64,000 bases of DNA, from positions 37,651,407-37,715,406 of the forward strand of contig JBCFYV010000012.1 of assembly GCA_039000515.1 (NCBI GenBank), given 5' to 3'. Each line of letters begins with the position of its first letter. Position 1 is the first letter of the stretch. The stretch is from Timema cristinae. Taxonomy: Eukaryota > Arthropoda > Insecta > Phasmatodea > Timematidae. The notes beneath the pieces were generated by a model. The model worked only from the letters and a program-made list of their open reading frames with translations. It searched no databases and was not told the DNA's origin. Positions 1 through 11,159 of this stretch are shown here, in pieces. Both the position numbers and the translations under genes were made by a program.

Positions 1-205
1 ACGTTGTGTCATTTATGTATCTTCATCGTTTTAAATTATACATTCTCAAACTACATGTATTTTAATTTATTTAATTAAAAAGAATCAATATCTTTAAATC
101 ATTATGGGGAAAAAAACTAACTGCTCTTATCATTCTATTTATACATCAATATATAATATATAGTTGGGGCGCAATCCCATTTTAGATAAATTTACTGTAC
201 ATGAA

Positions 206-452
206 GAGTGCAGCCTTATGAGTAAAAGGTTTCACTTTCTCAAAAGATTATACTGCTCACAGTGGGAAGATTGGGGCTCGAATCCCAGTCAAGTATACTG
301 GTGTTTAGTTCTAAAGAGTTTCTACTTCTAGATACATGCAGATATGGCTACATTTCCTCTAAATTCAGCCTTCCTCATCCCTTAAACACCAGCGTAATTA
401 GTACAAATGCGCATAGCCCGAACAGATAATAAGTCACACTGTAAAAAAAAAA
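206..452 (+). mobile_element. SINE, group B, full length but diverged
   Basis: A tRNA-like head ends in a box-B-like motif (GGCTCGAATCCCAG near 274). It is followed by the group B body (ATTCAGCCTTCCTCATCCC) and the shared tail (CATAGCCCGAACAG, then TAATAAGTCACACTG), and it ends in an A-run. Order and content match the other group B copies here. No clear target duplication was seen. Confidence 0.75.
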
Positions 453-1466
453 ACTATCAGAGACGTGGGATGAAGTGCTGCTAAGGTAATTAGAGCTTAT
501 TAAAACCATACTATTGATATGTTCTCATCCATTCGCTCCCCATTTGACCAGTATTGTATGTTATAAACCTCTTGATACATTTTACATGCGAATGTATTTC
601 CATGATACCTGAGCAATGATTGTTCTACTGAGTGATGATATAATAATTCACGGGTACGGTTTCAACTAACACTGGAAACACTTCACTTCACGCCACTCAA
701 TATATTCTATACTGTTATGATATAAAAGTGACAATACTGATATTGCTAAATAAAATTCTCTTTTAGATTGAGGTGTTCCTGTTGCAACTCCTTCACAGGA
801 AAGTGAAGTTCACGGCCTATGACTTCTTTCCCCTCGACTTCACGTTGGTATACTCTGTAAGTATATAATACTCGGGAGATTAACCGGGTTCATTATTGCA
901 TCTGGCTACGAACTGAAGGGTCCTGGGATCAATTCCCAGCTGATATCTTGAATATTTTTCTCTCAAGGGGATACTAACCCAACGGTCACCAGTGTTTGGC
1001 TGATTAGGATTAAGTTAGGTTTAAGTTCACTATTGGTTTCACATGTTCACAATCACTATCGTCACAACATCTCTTTGCGGGTACGACGTGTAGTCCACCT
1101 CCATAGGTGTACCCCATGCAATGTTCTGGACCACCAGAGTGGCTAAAAGTTGGCACACACAGAACGAACTAAGGAATATATTTCTCCCGGTCAAAGCTAC
1201 CATATAAAGAAACGCACTAATAAGTTACATAGGTTATGTGACTGTCACAAAAATCTATATTATTTTAGTTTAGTTAAAAGTATCTACTACTTATAAGAGC
1301 TAATATGAACTTATATGGTCATGAAAAATTACTGGTTTTTTTATTTAGAAAAAAGTAGAGATAATAAAACTTGTAAGATCTCATCAGTACAGAAATTTCT
1401 AGTATTTCAGTTAAATCGAGCCTTGTCTCTATATTCTCCAGACCAAATAGATCCAAATAATTTCTC
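453..1466. other. Non-genic stretch with one tRNA-like remnant
   Basis: AT-rich sequence without a convincing reading frame. Around 880-950 there is a diverged tRNA-like piece whose box-B-like part reads GGGATCAATTCCCAGC, resembling the head of the group C SINEs. Nothing else could be assigned. Confidence 0.5.
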
Positions 1467-1477
1467 TAAGCAATATA

Positions 1478-3653
1478 TTATTATTATTATTAGCACCGCG
1501 TCTTACTACCCGTTCGGGTTATACGCACTTACGCTAATGTGTAATGGTAGGGTGATTGTGAGATGAAATGAAGAACCTACAGTTTAACGTGGAATCCGAA
1601 CCACGGTGGTGGCCTGCAGGGCTATTATGACCATTCAACGCAAAGTTAGTTGCTACCGCTAGTTAGCTTCACTTTCGAAGAAAAGATAGCGTTTGGGTTA
1701 TTATGACCACCACACTTTGTATCGTCCGCTAGTTTTAGCTTCGACTTTGCTTCTGGCGTTAACGCACAGAATAAAATCAGTTTGCGTCAACAGTTGGCAA
1801 CACTTTTACAAAGAATATTACCTTTTAAGAAGTTAGAGGCTATAAATTAGGTACATTTATTTCAAGAATGCTGGTGTTCATGACTGAAAATTATTCATTT
1901 ATTTTTATTTTCCCAAACAGCTGATCACAAGTCACATTATTTGCAAGAACGATTTAACCTAGCTTAATTTAATAAATCACTTGCATAATTTTGTTTGCTT
2001 ACGATTTGAAATGAAAAAATACTAGGCCTACATTATTCAATACACTTAACATATAGTAGTCAAAAAATCATATACGCTATGCATTAAATTAGTAATGTTA
2101 CACAGGGAAATGAATAAATTAGTATGAGAAGTTGGCTAATAAAGAAACAATGTTTTTGTAAGATGTATGCTTTACGACCAATGCTTTATTCTTCATATAT
2201 TAATGTTGATACTGGAACAAGTGTAATTTATTATATTAATTAAAAATAATTTCAACAGTTTATAATGTAGAATTCTTATATTTGGGCCTAATTTAATTTA
2301 AAATAACTTTAATTTATAACTAAAAAATATATGCCTTATAAAACTTTGTTTCAAAAACTACATTTATCAAACAGTAGATTAACATTTTGTATTTTGGGTT
2401 TCATAATAGGCCTATTTTAAAACCGTCCTCGATTTTGTCAAGCCAAAAATTGAACGTTCAAAGATATAGGCCTACAGTAAGGTGCTTTTAAATTTTATAT
2501 TGTTTGACTGAGTTGAGGTTAGATAAAGAAAACTTCCTATCTATAGAGTACTCCACATGAACATATATAGGCCGACTTTGTGTTAATTTTATTAATTTAC
2601 AGTGTTGAAAAGGTTCTCACGTTTAAGATTGAATCAAATATGCTGTGTGAAGTTCTTAGAAAATAAAACTAATTACTTAAAGTTGATGAAAGCGTTAGAT
2701 TTCCCGAAAATTGTGTTCACACTGAATATTTTCGATAACTTAATGTCAATCGTCCTACTAAGTTAACAAATAAAGTGAACGAGAGGGTTGTTTGGATGGC
2801 TAAAAATAATAAAATGCATATTTTAGCTAAGGGAATTATTGAGACTTTAGTTATGTGATTAAGAATATAAGGATATTATATTTCTTTATAATGAGTTGTT
2901 TGCAATTTATTCACTTTATTATAACTAGGTTTAACTACTAATTATTGGTTTCAGATAACTTTAGTAAACCATTTATGATTAAAAAATCTAGGACTAAGCC
3001 AAACCGCATGCAAATATTAAGCAAGAGCCTATTTAGTTATTTCCAGTCTTGGCTGCAATATTTCATAGGCCTACAACTCACATTAATGTGGATAGTAACT
3101 ACTACTGTATGTATGATTCAGTTTAAATATGATTACATCATTAGAGTTTTGTTGAAGCATCTTAAACATATTAGGCCTACGTTTTATTATTTTATCACCT
3201 GAATTATCAGAGTATTGATGGTGAATAGTAATGCATTTTGATAGTGTGTTGTGTTTCAAATAAAATAAATTCAGTGTATCCCAACTCTTGGCCTACATTA
3301 TGATATAGGCCTATTTAAAGCTAGATTATGTGAAACAAACACAAAAAGTTTTGAGGTAATTATATTGGGCTAATGAGGTGGCAAGTTTAAATAATGTAAC
3401 ACAAAACACGTAATAAATTACAAAAACTAGTAAACATAACTTCGTAATGCAAACCAAAGGACAAGTAAAATGTCTGCGCAACTTAGCGTCACGCTTCTAG
3501 AAAAATATTTGCACTCGCAAGTACTTTGCTTTCGCAAAGTGGTCGGCCATAAAAACTTTTGACGCAAAGTCTAGCGTCTCTTTGCTAACGGTAGCAAATT
3601 CGTTTTGCGTCGTGGTCATAATAGCCCTGCTCTGGCATTCCCCACATTCACAA
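1478..3653 (-). mobile_element. SINE, group A, 5'-truncated, interrupted by a 2-kb transposon
   Basis: The minus-strand SINE starts with its (TTA)n tail at 1478 and reads through the shared tail and group A body to 1616. It resumes after a 2-kb insertion with CTGGCATTCCCCACATTCACAA up to 3653. It lacks the tRNA-like head. The whole unit is flanked by an 11-bp direct repeat, TAAGCAATATA, at 1467-1477 and 3654-3664. This shows that the SINE inserted first and the transposon later. Confidence 0.85.
1617..3629. mobile_element. Non-autonomous TIR DNA transposon, copy 1 (2013 bp)
   Basis: The ends are inverted copies of CAGGGCTATTATGACCA, followed by weaker subterminal similarity (ACGCAAA and TTGCTACCG motifs on both sides, and a second internal TTATTATGACC-like copy). 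The interior is very AT-rich with many AGGCCTA motifs. It holds no transposase-like frame, and the one 85-codon frame inside is broken in copy 2. It lies within a group A SINE. A 3-bp duplication (CAG/CTG) is the best guess for the target site. The superfamily is unassigned: the CAGGG terminus recalls hAT, but no 8-bp duplication is visible. Confidence 0.85.
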
Positions 3654-3664
3654 TAAGCAATATA

Positions 3665-4005
3665 ACTTAACCTAAATGAAATTAATTCGGAATACATACA
3701 GAATATCATTGATGTATGATTACTTGGGTTCTACGTATAATATTTGCTTTCATAGATGGAAAACTTTTGATGAATTTTGAATAGAAGTGGTTGGTACTAA
3801 AAAAAAAGTTAGTATAAAGCACCAAATTTGACTTTTGAAAAGTGTCAAAGGTACATACTAAAAATAAAATATTGAAGTTTTAGACTAGCTTCTTTTATAA
3901 CAAGTCTTAAGATAAAAAAAAAACTTGTTTTAGTTTATAATCTCACCAGATTAACATAATCCTCTTCCAAAGACAATAGTCCCCCTTTGTAAATAACCTT
4001 TTATT
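3665..4005. other. Unique spacer between two transposon-bearing SINEs
   Basis: AT-rich, no reading frame or repeat recognised. It separates the two nested SINE/transposon units and shows they are not one simple tandem duplication, since their flanks and target duplications differ. Confidence 0.5.
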
Positions 4006-4012
4006 TAAGTAT

Positions 4013-6250
4013 TTTATTTCTGATTGCCAAACCCTTCCTTCACCTCTGACAAGACGTGTATTAATCACAACTTGTGAATGTGTGGAATGCCAGCAGGGCT
4101 ATATGACCATTCGACGCAAAGTTAGTTGCTACCGCTAGTTAGCTTCACTTTCGAAGAAAAGATAGCGTCTGGGTTATTATGACCACCACACTTTGTATCG
4201 TCCGCTAGTTTTAGCTTCGACTTTGCTTCTAGCGTTAACGCACAGACTAAAATCAGTTTGCGTCAACAGTTGGCAACACTTTTCCAAAGAATATTACCTT
4301 TTAAGAAGTTTAGAGGCTAGAAATTAGGTACATTTATTTCAAGAATGCTGGTGTTCATGACTGAAAATTATTCATTTATTTTTATTTTCCCAAACAGCTG
4401 ATCACAAGTCACATTATTTGCAAGAACGTCATTTAACCTAGCTTAATTTAATAAATCACTTGCATAATTTTGTTTGCTTAAGATTTGAAGTGAAAAAATA
4501 CTAGGCCTAAATTATTCAATACACATAACATACTGTAGTCAAAAAACATGTGAGCTATGCATTAAAATAGTAATGTCACATGGGGAAATGAATAAATTAA
4601 TATGAGAAGTTGGCTAATAAAGAAACAACGTTTTTGTAAGATGTATGCTTTACGCCCCAATACTTTATTCTTCATATATTCATGTTGATACTGGAACAAG
4701 TGTGTTTTATTATATTAATTAAAAATAATTTCAACAGTTTATAATGTAGAATTCTTATATTTGGGCCTAATTTAATTTAAAATAACTTTAATTTATAACT
4801 AAAAAATATATGCCTTATAAAACTTTGTTTCAAAAACAACATTTATCAAACCATATATTAATATTCTGTATTTTGGCTTTCTTAGTAGGCCTATTTTAAA
4901 ACCGTCCTCGATTTTGTCAAGCCAAAAGTTGAACGTTCAAAGATATAGGCCTTCAGTAAGGTGTTTTAAATTTTATATTGTTTGATTGAGTTGAGGTTTA
5001 ATAAAGAAAACTTCCTATCTATACAGTACTCCACCTGAACATACATAGGCCGACTTCGTGATAATTTTATTAATTTACAGTTTTGAAAAGGTTCTCACGT
5101 TTGAGATTGAATCAAATAAGCGGTGTTAAGATCTTAGAAAATAAAACTAATTAGTTAAAGTTGATGAAAGCGTTCAAGATCTCCCAAAAATTGTGTTCAC
5201 ACTAAATATTTTCGACAACTTAATGTCAATTGTCCTACTAAGTTAACAAAAAAAGTTAACGAGAAGGTTGTTTGGATGGCTAAAAATAATAATAATAGGC
5301 ATATTTTACTTAAAGGGAATTATTGAGACTTTAGTTAAATGATTAAGAATAAAAAAAAAAAAATTATTTCTTTATAATGATTTGTTTGCAATTTATTCAT
5401 TTCACTATAACTAGGTTTAACTACTAATTATTGGTTTCAGATAACTTTAGTAAACCTTTTATGATTAAAATCTAGGCCTAAACCAAACCGCATGCAAATA
5501 TTAATCTAGGGCCTATTTAGTTATTTCCAGTCTTGGCTGCAATATTTCATAGGCCTACAACTCACATTAATGTGGATAGTAACTACTACTGTATGTATGA
5601 TTCAGTTTAAATATGATTACATCATTAGAGTTTTGTTGAAGCATCTTAAACATATTAGGCCTACGTTTTATTTTACCACCTGAATTATCAGTGTATTGAT
5701 GGTGAATAGTAATGTATTTTGATAGTGTTGTGTTTCAAATAAAATGCATTCAGTGTAAGCGTAATATCCCAGCTCTTGGCCTACATTATAATATAGGCCT
5801 ATTTAAGGCTAGATTATGTTAAACACACACAAAAGGTTTTGAGGTAATTATATTGGACTAATGAGATGGCAAGTTTAAATAATGTAACACAAAACACGTA
5901 ATAAATTACAACAACTAGCAAACATAACCTCGTAACGCAAACCAAAGGACAAGTAAAATGTCTGAGCAACTTAGCGTCACGCTACTAGGAAAATATTTGC
6001 GCTCGCAAGGACTTTGCTTTCGCAAAGTGGTCGGCCATAATAACTTTTGACGCAAAGTTTAGTGTCTCTCTGCTAACGGTCGCAAATTCGTTTTGCGTCG
6101 TGGTCATAATAGCCCTGCTGGCCTCCACTGTGGTTCGGATCCCAAGTTAAACTGTAGGTCCTCCATTTCATCTCCCAATCACCCTACTATTACACATTAG
6201 CGTAAGTGCGTACAAACCGAACGTGTGGTAATACGTGTTGCTAATAATAA
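4013..6250 (+). mobile_element. SINE, group A, 5'-truncated, interrupted by a 2-kb transposon
   Basis: Plus-strand group A SINE, starting near CTGATTGCCAAACCC and lacking the tRNA-like head. It is interrupted after GGAATGCCAG (4093) and resumes with GCCTCCACTGTGG at 6121. It ends in the shared tail (diverged) and (AAT)n. A probable 7-bp target duplication, TAAGTAT, lies at 4006-4012 and 6251-6257, different from that of the preceding SINE. It carries the longer body variant with GTATTAATCACAAC. Confidence 0.8.
4094..6117. mobile_element. Non-autonomous TIR DNA transposon, copy 2 (2024 bp)
   Basis: Same ends and interior as the copy at 1617-3629 and in the same orientation, with scattered substitutions and small indels. 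The right terminus reads TGGTCATAATAGCCCTG; the left has lost two bases (GGGCTATATGACCA). It interrupts its host SINE at the same position as copy 1 but in the opposite orientation relative to the SINE. No coding capacity seen. Confidence 0.85.
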
Positions 6251-6383
6251 TAAGTATAGTTATTAATATTATTATTATTTATATAGATCAATTAATAGGA
6301 GTCTAAAGTTTTGGAAAATGATCATTAGCCATGGTTGACACTTGAAAAGCGTGTACAAAATATTCAATATCAATTGTATTTAA

Positions 6384-6648
6384 GGTGACCTGGCGGTCTA
6401 GGGGTAAGGTGTCAGACTTCTGTGCTGGCGGCCGGGGTTCAATCCTCGGTCCCGGCACAAATTTATCTGATTACCAAACACTTCCTTCACCTCTGACAAG
6501 ACATCTTGTGAATGTGGGGAATGCCAGGCCTCCACCGTGGTTCGGATTCCACGTTAAACTGTAGGTCCTTCATTTCATCTCACAATCACCCTACCATTAC
6601 ACATTATCGTAAGTGCGTATAACCCGAACGGGTAGTAAGACGCGGTGC

Positions 6649-6698
<50 letters not shown>
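6384..6698 (+). mobile_element. SINE, group A, full-length reference copy
   Basis: The best complete group A copy. The tRNA-like head at 6384-6460 has a box-A-like TGGCGGTCTAGGGG and a box-B-like GGGGTTCAATCCTC, and resembles a Glu/Asp/Gly-type tRNA. The unique body contains ATGCCAGGCCTCCACCG and CTCACAATCACCCTACC. The shared 3' tail (CGAACGGGTAGTAAGACG) follows, then a pure (AAT)n run of about 50 bp. A possible 8-bp duplication, TGTATTTA, lies at 6375-6382 and 6699-6706. Internal RNA polymerase III promoter boxes imply Pol III transcription, as known for this SINE class. Confidence 0.9.
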
Positions 6699-6706
6699 TG
6701 TATTTA

Positions 6707-7400
6707 GGTAATACTTTCTCAAAGCAATATATTCCAATCTTAATAAAAGTTCTTATTAAAATGCTGTAGAGAATACACAAAAGCGCTTGACAGGATAAGT
6801 AAATACATTATTATTGGTTAACAATAGGCTCTTCCTTGAATATTTAAATTTAACTTATTCTAATTTATTCTTTGCTTATTGTTGTGCTTTTTAAATACGT
6901 ATCTTCTTATTACTCTCAACTTATTTATATATTATTTTCATCATTATATCATTAATAATAATGTCCTATTTTTTGTAATTATTAATCAGTATGTATCATT
7001 ATTTAGCTATTCTTGCTTATTTTATTTTGTTATTATACGTATTATTAGGGTACTTGTATGTTTTTCAATGCTGGCCTGTCATTGTCTTTCTAACACAATT
7101 TGGAGCAAATATAATGTTTAGGATAGGGCTTTTAAATGTTAAGTACATTAAAATGAGAACTTCACTAAAAATAGCCATTGTGATAAAACATAGCCATTTT
7201 TCGTTCAAAATTTACGAACAAAAGTAGAGAGTAATGTCTTCTTTTTAAAATGAATTTGGTGAATAGGTGTTTATTTATAATTATACCGTTGAGAGAAAAG
7301 TGAAGAGTTAAGTAGGAGCCAGGAACGTATCTAGGAATAGAATCTGGGAGGTAGATCAGTATAAAATCCATTTCTACATTTTAATGTAGCGCACGTGTTT
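6707..7400. other. AT-rich non-genic stretch
   Basis: Very AT-rich, with short hydrophobic-looking frames at 6879-7227 that reflect T-runs and have no recognisable domain. No repeat family was assigned. It borders the 40-bp minisatellite. Confidence 0.5.
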
Positions 7401-9520
7401 GTTCCCTCCTGTTCACTCTCTGTCATGTGACTGGGTGTCTGTTCCCTCCTGTTCACTCTCTGTCATGTGACTGGGTGTCTGTTCCCTCCTGTTCACTCTC
7501 TGTCATGTGACTGTGTGTCTGTTCCCTCATGTTCACTCTCTGTCATGTGACTGTGGGCCTGTTCCCTCCTGTTCACTCTCTGTCATGTGACTGGGTGTCT
7601 GTTCCCTCCTGTTCACTCTCTGTCATGTGACTGTGGGCCTGTTCCCTCATGTTCACTCTCTGTCATGTGACTGTGGGCCTGTTCCCTCATGTTCACTCTC
7701 TGTCATGTGACTGTGGGCCTGTTCCCTCATGTTCACTCTCTGTCATGTGACTGTGGGCCTGTTCCCTCATGTTCACTCTCTGTCATGTGACTGTGGGCCT
7801 GTTCCCTCCTGTTCACTCTCTGTCATGTGACTGTGGGCCTGTTCCCTCCTGTTCACTCTCTGTCATGTGACTGGGTGTCTGTTCCCTCCTGTTCACTCTC
7901 TGTCATGTGACTGTGGGCCTGTTCCCTCCTGTTCACTCTCTGTCATGTGACTGGGTGTTTGTTCCCTCCTGTTCACTCTCTGTCATGTGACTGGGTGTCT
8001 GTTCCCTCCTGTTCACTCTCTGTCATGTGACTGTGTGTCTGTTCCCTCATGTTCACTCTCTGTCATGTGACTGTGGGCCTGTTCCCTCCTGTTCACTCTC
8101 TGTCATGTGACTGGGTGTCTGTTCCCTCCTGTTCACTCTCTGTCATGTGACTGTGGGCCTGTTCCCTCATGTTCACTCTCTGTCATGTGACTGTGGGCCT
8201 GTTCCCTCATGTTCACTCTCTGTCATGTGACTGTGGGCCTGTTCCCTCATGTTCACTCTCTGTCATGTGACTGTGGGCCTGTTCCCTCCTGTTCACTCTC
8301 TGTCATGTGACTGGGTGTCTGTTCCCTCCTGTTCACTCTCTGTCATGTGACTGTGGGCCTGTTCCCTCCTGTTCACTCTCTGTCATGTGACTGGGTGTCT
8401 GTTCCCTCCTGTTCACTCTCTGTCATGTGACTGTGGGCCTGTTCCCTCATGTTCACTCTCTGTCATGTGACTGTGGGCCTGTTCCCTCATGTTCACTCTC
8501 TGTCATGTGACTGTGGGCCTGTTCCCTCCTGTTCACTCTCTGTCATGTGACTGTGGGCCTGTTCCCTCCTGTTCACTCTCTGTCATGTGACTGGGTGTCT
8601 GTTCCCTCCTGTTCACTCTCTGTCATGTGACTGTGGGCCTGTTCCCTCCTGTTCACTCTCTGTCATGTGACTGGGTGTTTGTTCCCTCCTGTTCACTCTC
8701 TGTCATGTGACTGGGTGTCTGTTCCCTCATGTTTACTCTTTGTCATGTGACTGTGGGCCTGTTCCCTCATGTTCACTCTCTGTCATGTGACTGTGGGCCT
8801 GTTCCCTCCTGTTCACTCTCTGTCATGTGACTGGGTGTCTGTTCCCTCATGTTCACTCTTTGTCATGTGACTGTGGGCCTGTTCCCTCATGTTCACTCTC
8901 TGTCATGTGACTGTGGGCCTATTCCCTCCTGTTCACTCTCTGTCATGTGACTGGGTGTCTGTTCCCTCCTGTTCACTCTCTGTCATGTGACTGTGGGCCT
9001 GTTCCCTCCTGTTCACTCTCTGTCATGTGACTGGGTGTCTGTTCCCTCCTGTTCACTCTCTGTCATGTGACTGGGTGTCTGTTCCTTCCTGTTCACTCTC
9101 TGTCATGTGACTGTGGGCCTGTTACCTCATGTTCATTCTCTGTCATGTGACTGCGGGCCTGTTCCCTCATGTTCATTCTCTGTCATGTGACTGTGGGCCT
9201 ATTCTCTCCTGTTCACTCTCTGTCATGTGACTGTGTGTCTGTTCCCTCCTGTTCACTCTCTGTCATGTGACTGTGGGCCTGTTCCCTCATGTTCACTCTC
9301 TGTCATGTGACTGTGGGCCTGTTCCCTCATGTTCACTCTCTGTCATGTGACTGTGGGCCTGTTCCCTCATGTTCACTCTCTGTCATGTGACTGTGGGCCT
9401 GTTACCTCATGTTCATTCTCTGTCATGTGACTGCGGGCCTGTTCCCTCATGTTCATTCTCTGTCATGTGACTGCGGGCCTGTTCCCTCATGTTCACTATT
9501 TATCAGGTGACCACAGGTTT
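7401..9520. repeat. 40-bp minisatellite, 53 units with no length change
   Basis: The unit begins GTTCCCTC and contains TTCACTCTCTGTCATGTGAC. Every unit is exactly 40 bp, so 53 units fill 2,120 bp in perfect phase; the last unit (9481) is degenerate. Two main variant sites exist: CCT or CAT in the first block, and a final block GGGTGTCT, GTGGGCCT or GTGTGTCT. The rare final block GGGTGTTT occurs only at 7921 and 8641, inside matching runs of units 720 bp apart. Because 40 is not a multiple of 3, every frame meets TGA (from GTGACTG), so it is not coding. Confidence 0.95.
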
Positions 9521-9585
9521 GGTCACATATGAATCCTCTTTTTCCTGTTACAGCTTGTCTGTCTGTTTACTTGTATACTATTCAC

Positions 9586-9844
9586 CACCCACCTCAGTGG
9601 CGTAGTTAGCTAACGTGCTAGTCATGTTGAGCTAGACTGCTGAGTATGGGGAAATCGAGGTTTGAATCTTAGTTGGGTGAACTGGGTGGGATTTTTCCGG
9701 TACAGTTTTCCACTCTGCCTCCACGAAAATGCGGGCGCATTTTCTCTCAATTCAGCCTTCCCAAATCTTAATCCAATAGCGTAACTAGTACTTAAGTGTA
9801 CAACCCAAATGGGTAGTAAGACGTGGTGCTAAGTAAATAAATAG
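9586..9844 (+). mobile_element. SINE, group B, alternative head, with target duplication
   Basis: The head reads CCTCAGTGGCGTAGTTAGC and has a box-B-like GAGGTTTGAATC. It is followed by the group B body and the shared tail (GGGTAGTAAGACGTGGTGCTAAG), then an A-rich repeat. The flanking repeats ATACTATTCAC (9575-9585) and ATAATATTCAC (9845-9855) differ at one base. This head type is unlike the more common CCGCATGGTCTAAGGCG head of other group B copies. Confidence 0.85.
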
Positions 9845-10119
9845 ATAATATTCACATCCTCTTCCGGTTTGTCACTAATCCAATTTATTCATCTTATTGT
9901 GCCTGATGGTATTCACACCAGTGGCCCATATCCTTCTATAACCATGAATAGAGCTATAATTAATGGTTATATTAGATCAGACAGCATACATTTAGCTAGT
10001 TATAGTCTTCAATCATACTAAGCACCTGAAACTAACTACTTTAGATGTTTTCAGTTTGTTGGTGCCGTGACCACGTACCTAGTGATCTTGATCCAGTTCC
10101 AGTTAATGGAGTACTCACG

Positions 10120-10382
10120 AGATGTCGGGTTTAACTCAACATCCATCAATACAACGTTGACTCACCAGCATTAGAACAACTTCACATCCGTCAACTTAAA
10201 CTGTACATACAATCACTAGATATGCTCCACATCCATCCATCTCACCAGTACCAAATCTACTCTACATCCATTGACATAACGTCAACTCACCAGTACTAGA
10301 GCAACTTTACATCCATCAACTTCAACTCTACTCACTAGGACTATACCAACTCCACATCCATCAACATAGCCTCCACTCACTA
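10120..10382. repeat. Degenerate ~43-bp tandem repeat
   Basis: About six diverged units built from CACATCCATCAAC, an AACTCCACTCACCAGTACT-like part and a short variable piece. A further unit and a half occurs at 10905-10960, after an inserted two-copy repeat. The short minus-strand frame over this region has low-complexity composition and is not a gene. Confidence 0.6.
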
Positions 10383-10905
10383 GTATGTGAGACTGGGAGG
10401 GGAGGTCAGATAGCGGGCGATGCCGGCCAGTGGGCCGAGTTAGGGGAGATTGGCAAATAAGTCTACCAAGCGGCCGACCAGGTCCTATGTGCCGTGGGGG
10501 GGAGTCCAACAAACCCCCCTCGACAAGTGAAATGCGCCCTATTTGGGGATAAACAAAGGGAAAAAACTTTTATTATTTCGACATATTTTTATTTTCAAGA
10601 ACCCCAAGGGGTTGGGAATTATTATTTTCAATTTTGTTGTTTAGTAATGTATATAGATGATAAGTATTAATAAATAAAAAACCCTTATGAAAGATCCATC
10701 CACCACAACATTGTGAGATGTGCCCTATTTGGGGATTTAGGAAACAACTTTATTTTTAAAATTCGATGGACAATCTACTTTGAAGAACCCTAAAGGGTTG
10801 GAGAAAGACAATATTAATTTGATTATGTTATGTCGATAAATGTCTGTATATAGTGGTTAAGTTGATGAATAATAAATACTAATAGAAAGAAAGAAAAAAA
10901 GATCC
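10383..10905. repeat. Two-copy hairpin-bearing repeat inside the array
   Basis: Begins with a GC-rich part (to about 10525). Two tandem copies of ~190 bp follow, starting at GTGAAATGCGCCC (10526) and GTGAGATGTGCCC (10708). Each holds GCCCTATTTGGGGAT, a short hairpin (AACCCCAAGGGGTT in the first, AACCCTAAAGGGTT in the second), AATAAA-rich sequence and a GATCCATCCA end. Similar ~24-bp sequence on both sides (CATCAACATAGCCTCCACTC and a variant) could be a target duplication or simply array units. It may be a retroposed transcript end; the family is not recognised. Confidence 0.55.
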
Positions 10906-11021
10906 ATCCACATAGCCTCCACTCAACATACGTTGGCATAGCCTCCACTCACAAGCAATTTAACAATTTCACATCTATCTATAAATCCTTCAATCAACAG
11001 CAGTTTAATTATTGCCCGTCT

Positions 11022-11082
11022 ATGGTGGTAGAGTAGGTAAGTAACAGCTAGTAGAAAGATCCTCGATTCAAGCTTTGGCAGG
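11022..11082 (+). repeat. tRNA-like remnant
   Basis: GGTGGTAGAGTAGG resembles a box A and CTCGATTCAAGC resembles a box B, about 45 bp apart. No body or tail of groups A-C follows. Probably a decayed SINE head. Confidence 0.3.
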
Positions 11083-11159
11083 AAATTCATAATATTAACC
11101 TTTCTGGAAATTAGTTTTATGTGCTTAGCAATACTTATTATCTATATAAAAAAAGCATA

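Noticed and set aside
2945..3202. Possible transposase in the 2-kb element
   Set aside because: The frame has no transposase motif and is interrupted in the second copy.
6400..6470. Functional tRNA genes from tRNA-like heads
   Set aside because: All heads are followed by SINE bodies and tails, acceptor stems do not pair, and the sequences vary between copies.
7401..9520. Regularly spaced 40-bp repeats as a CRISPR array
   Set aside because: Units are contiguous without unique spacers, and the context is animal-like. It is a minisatellite.
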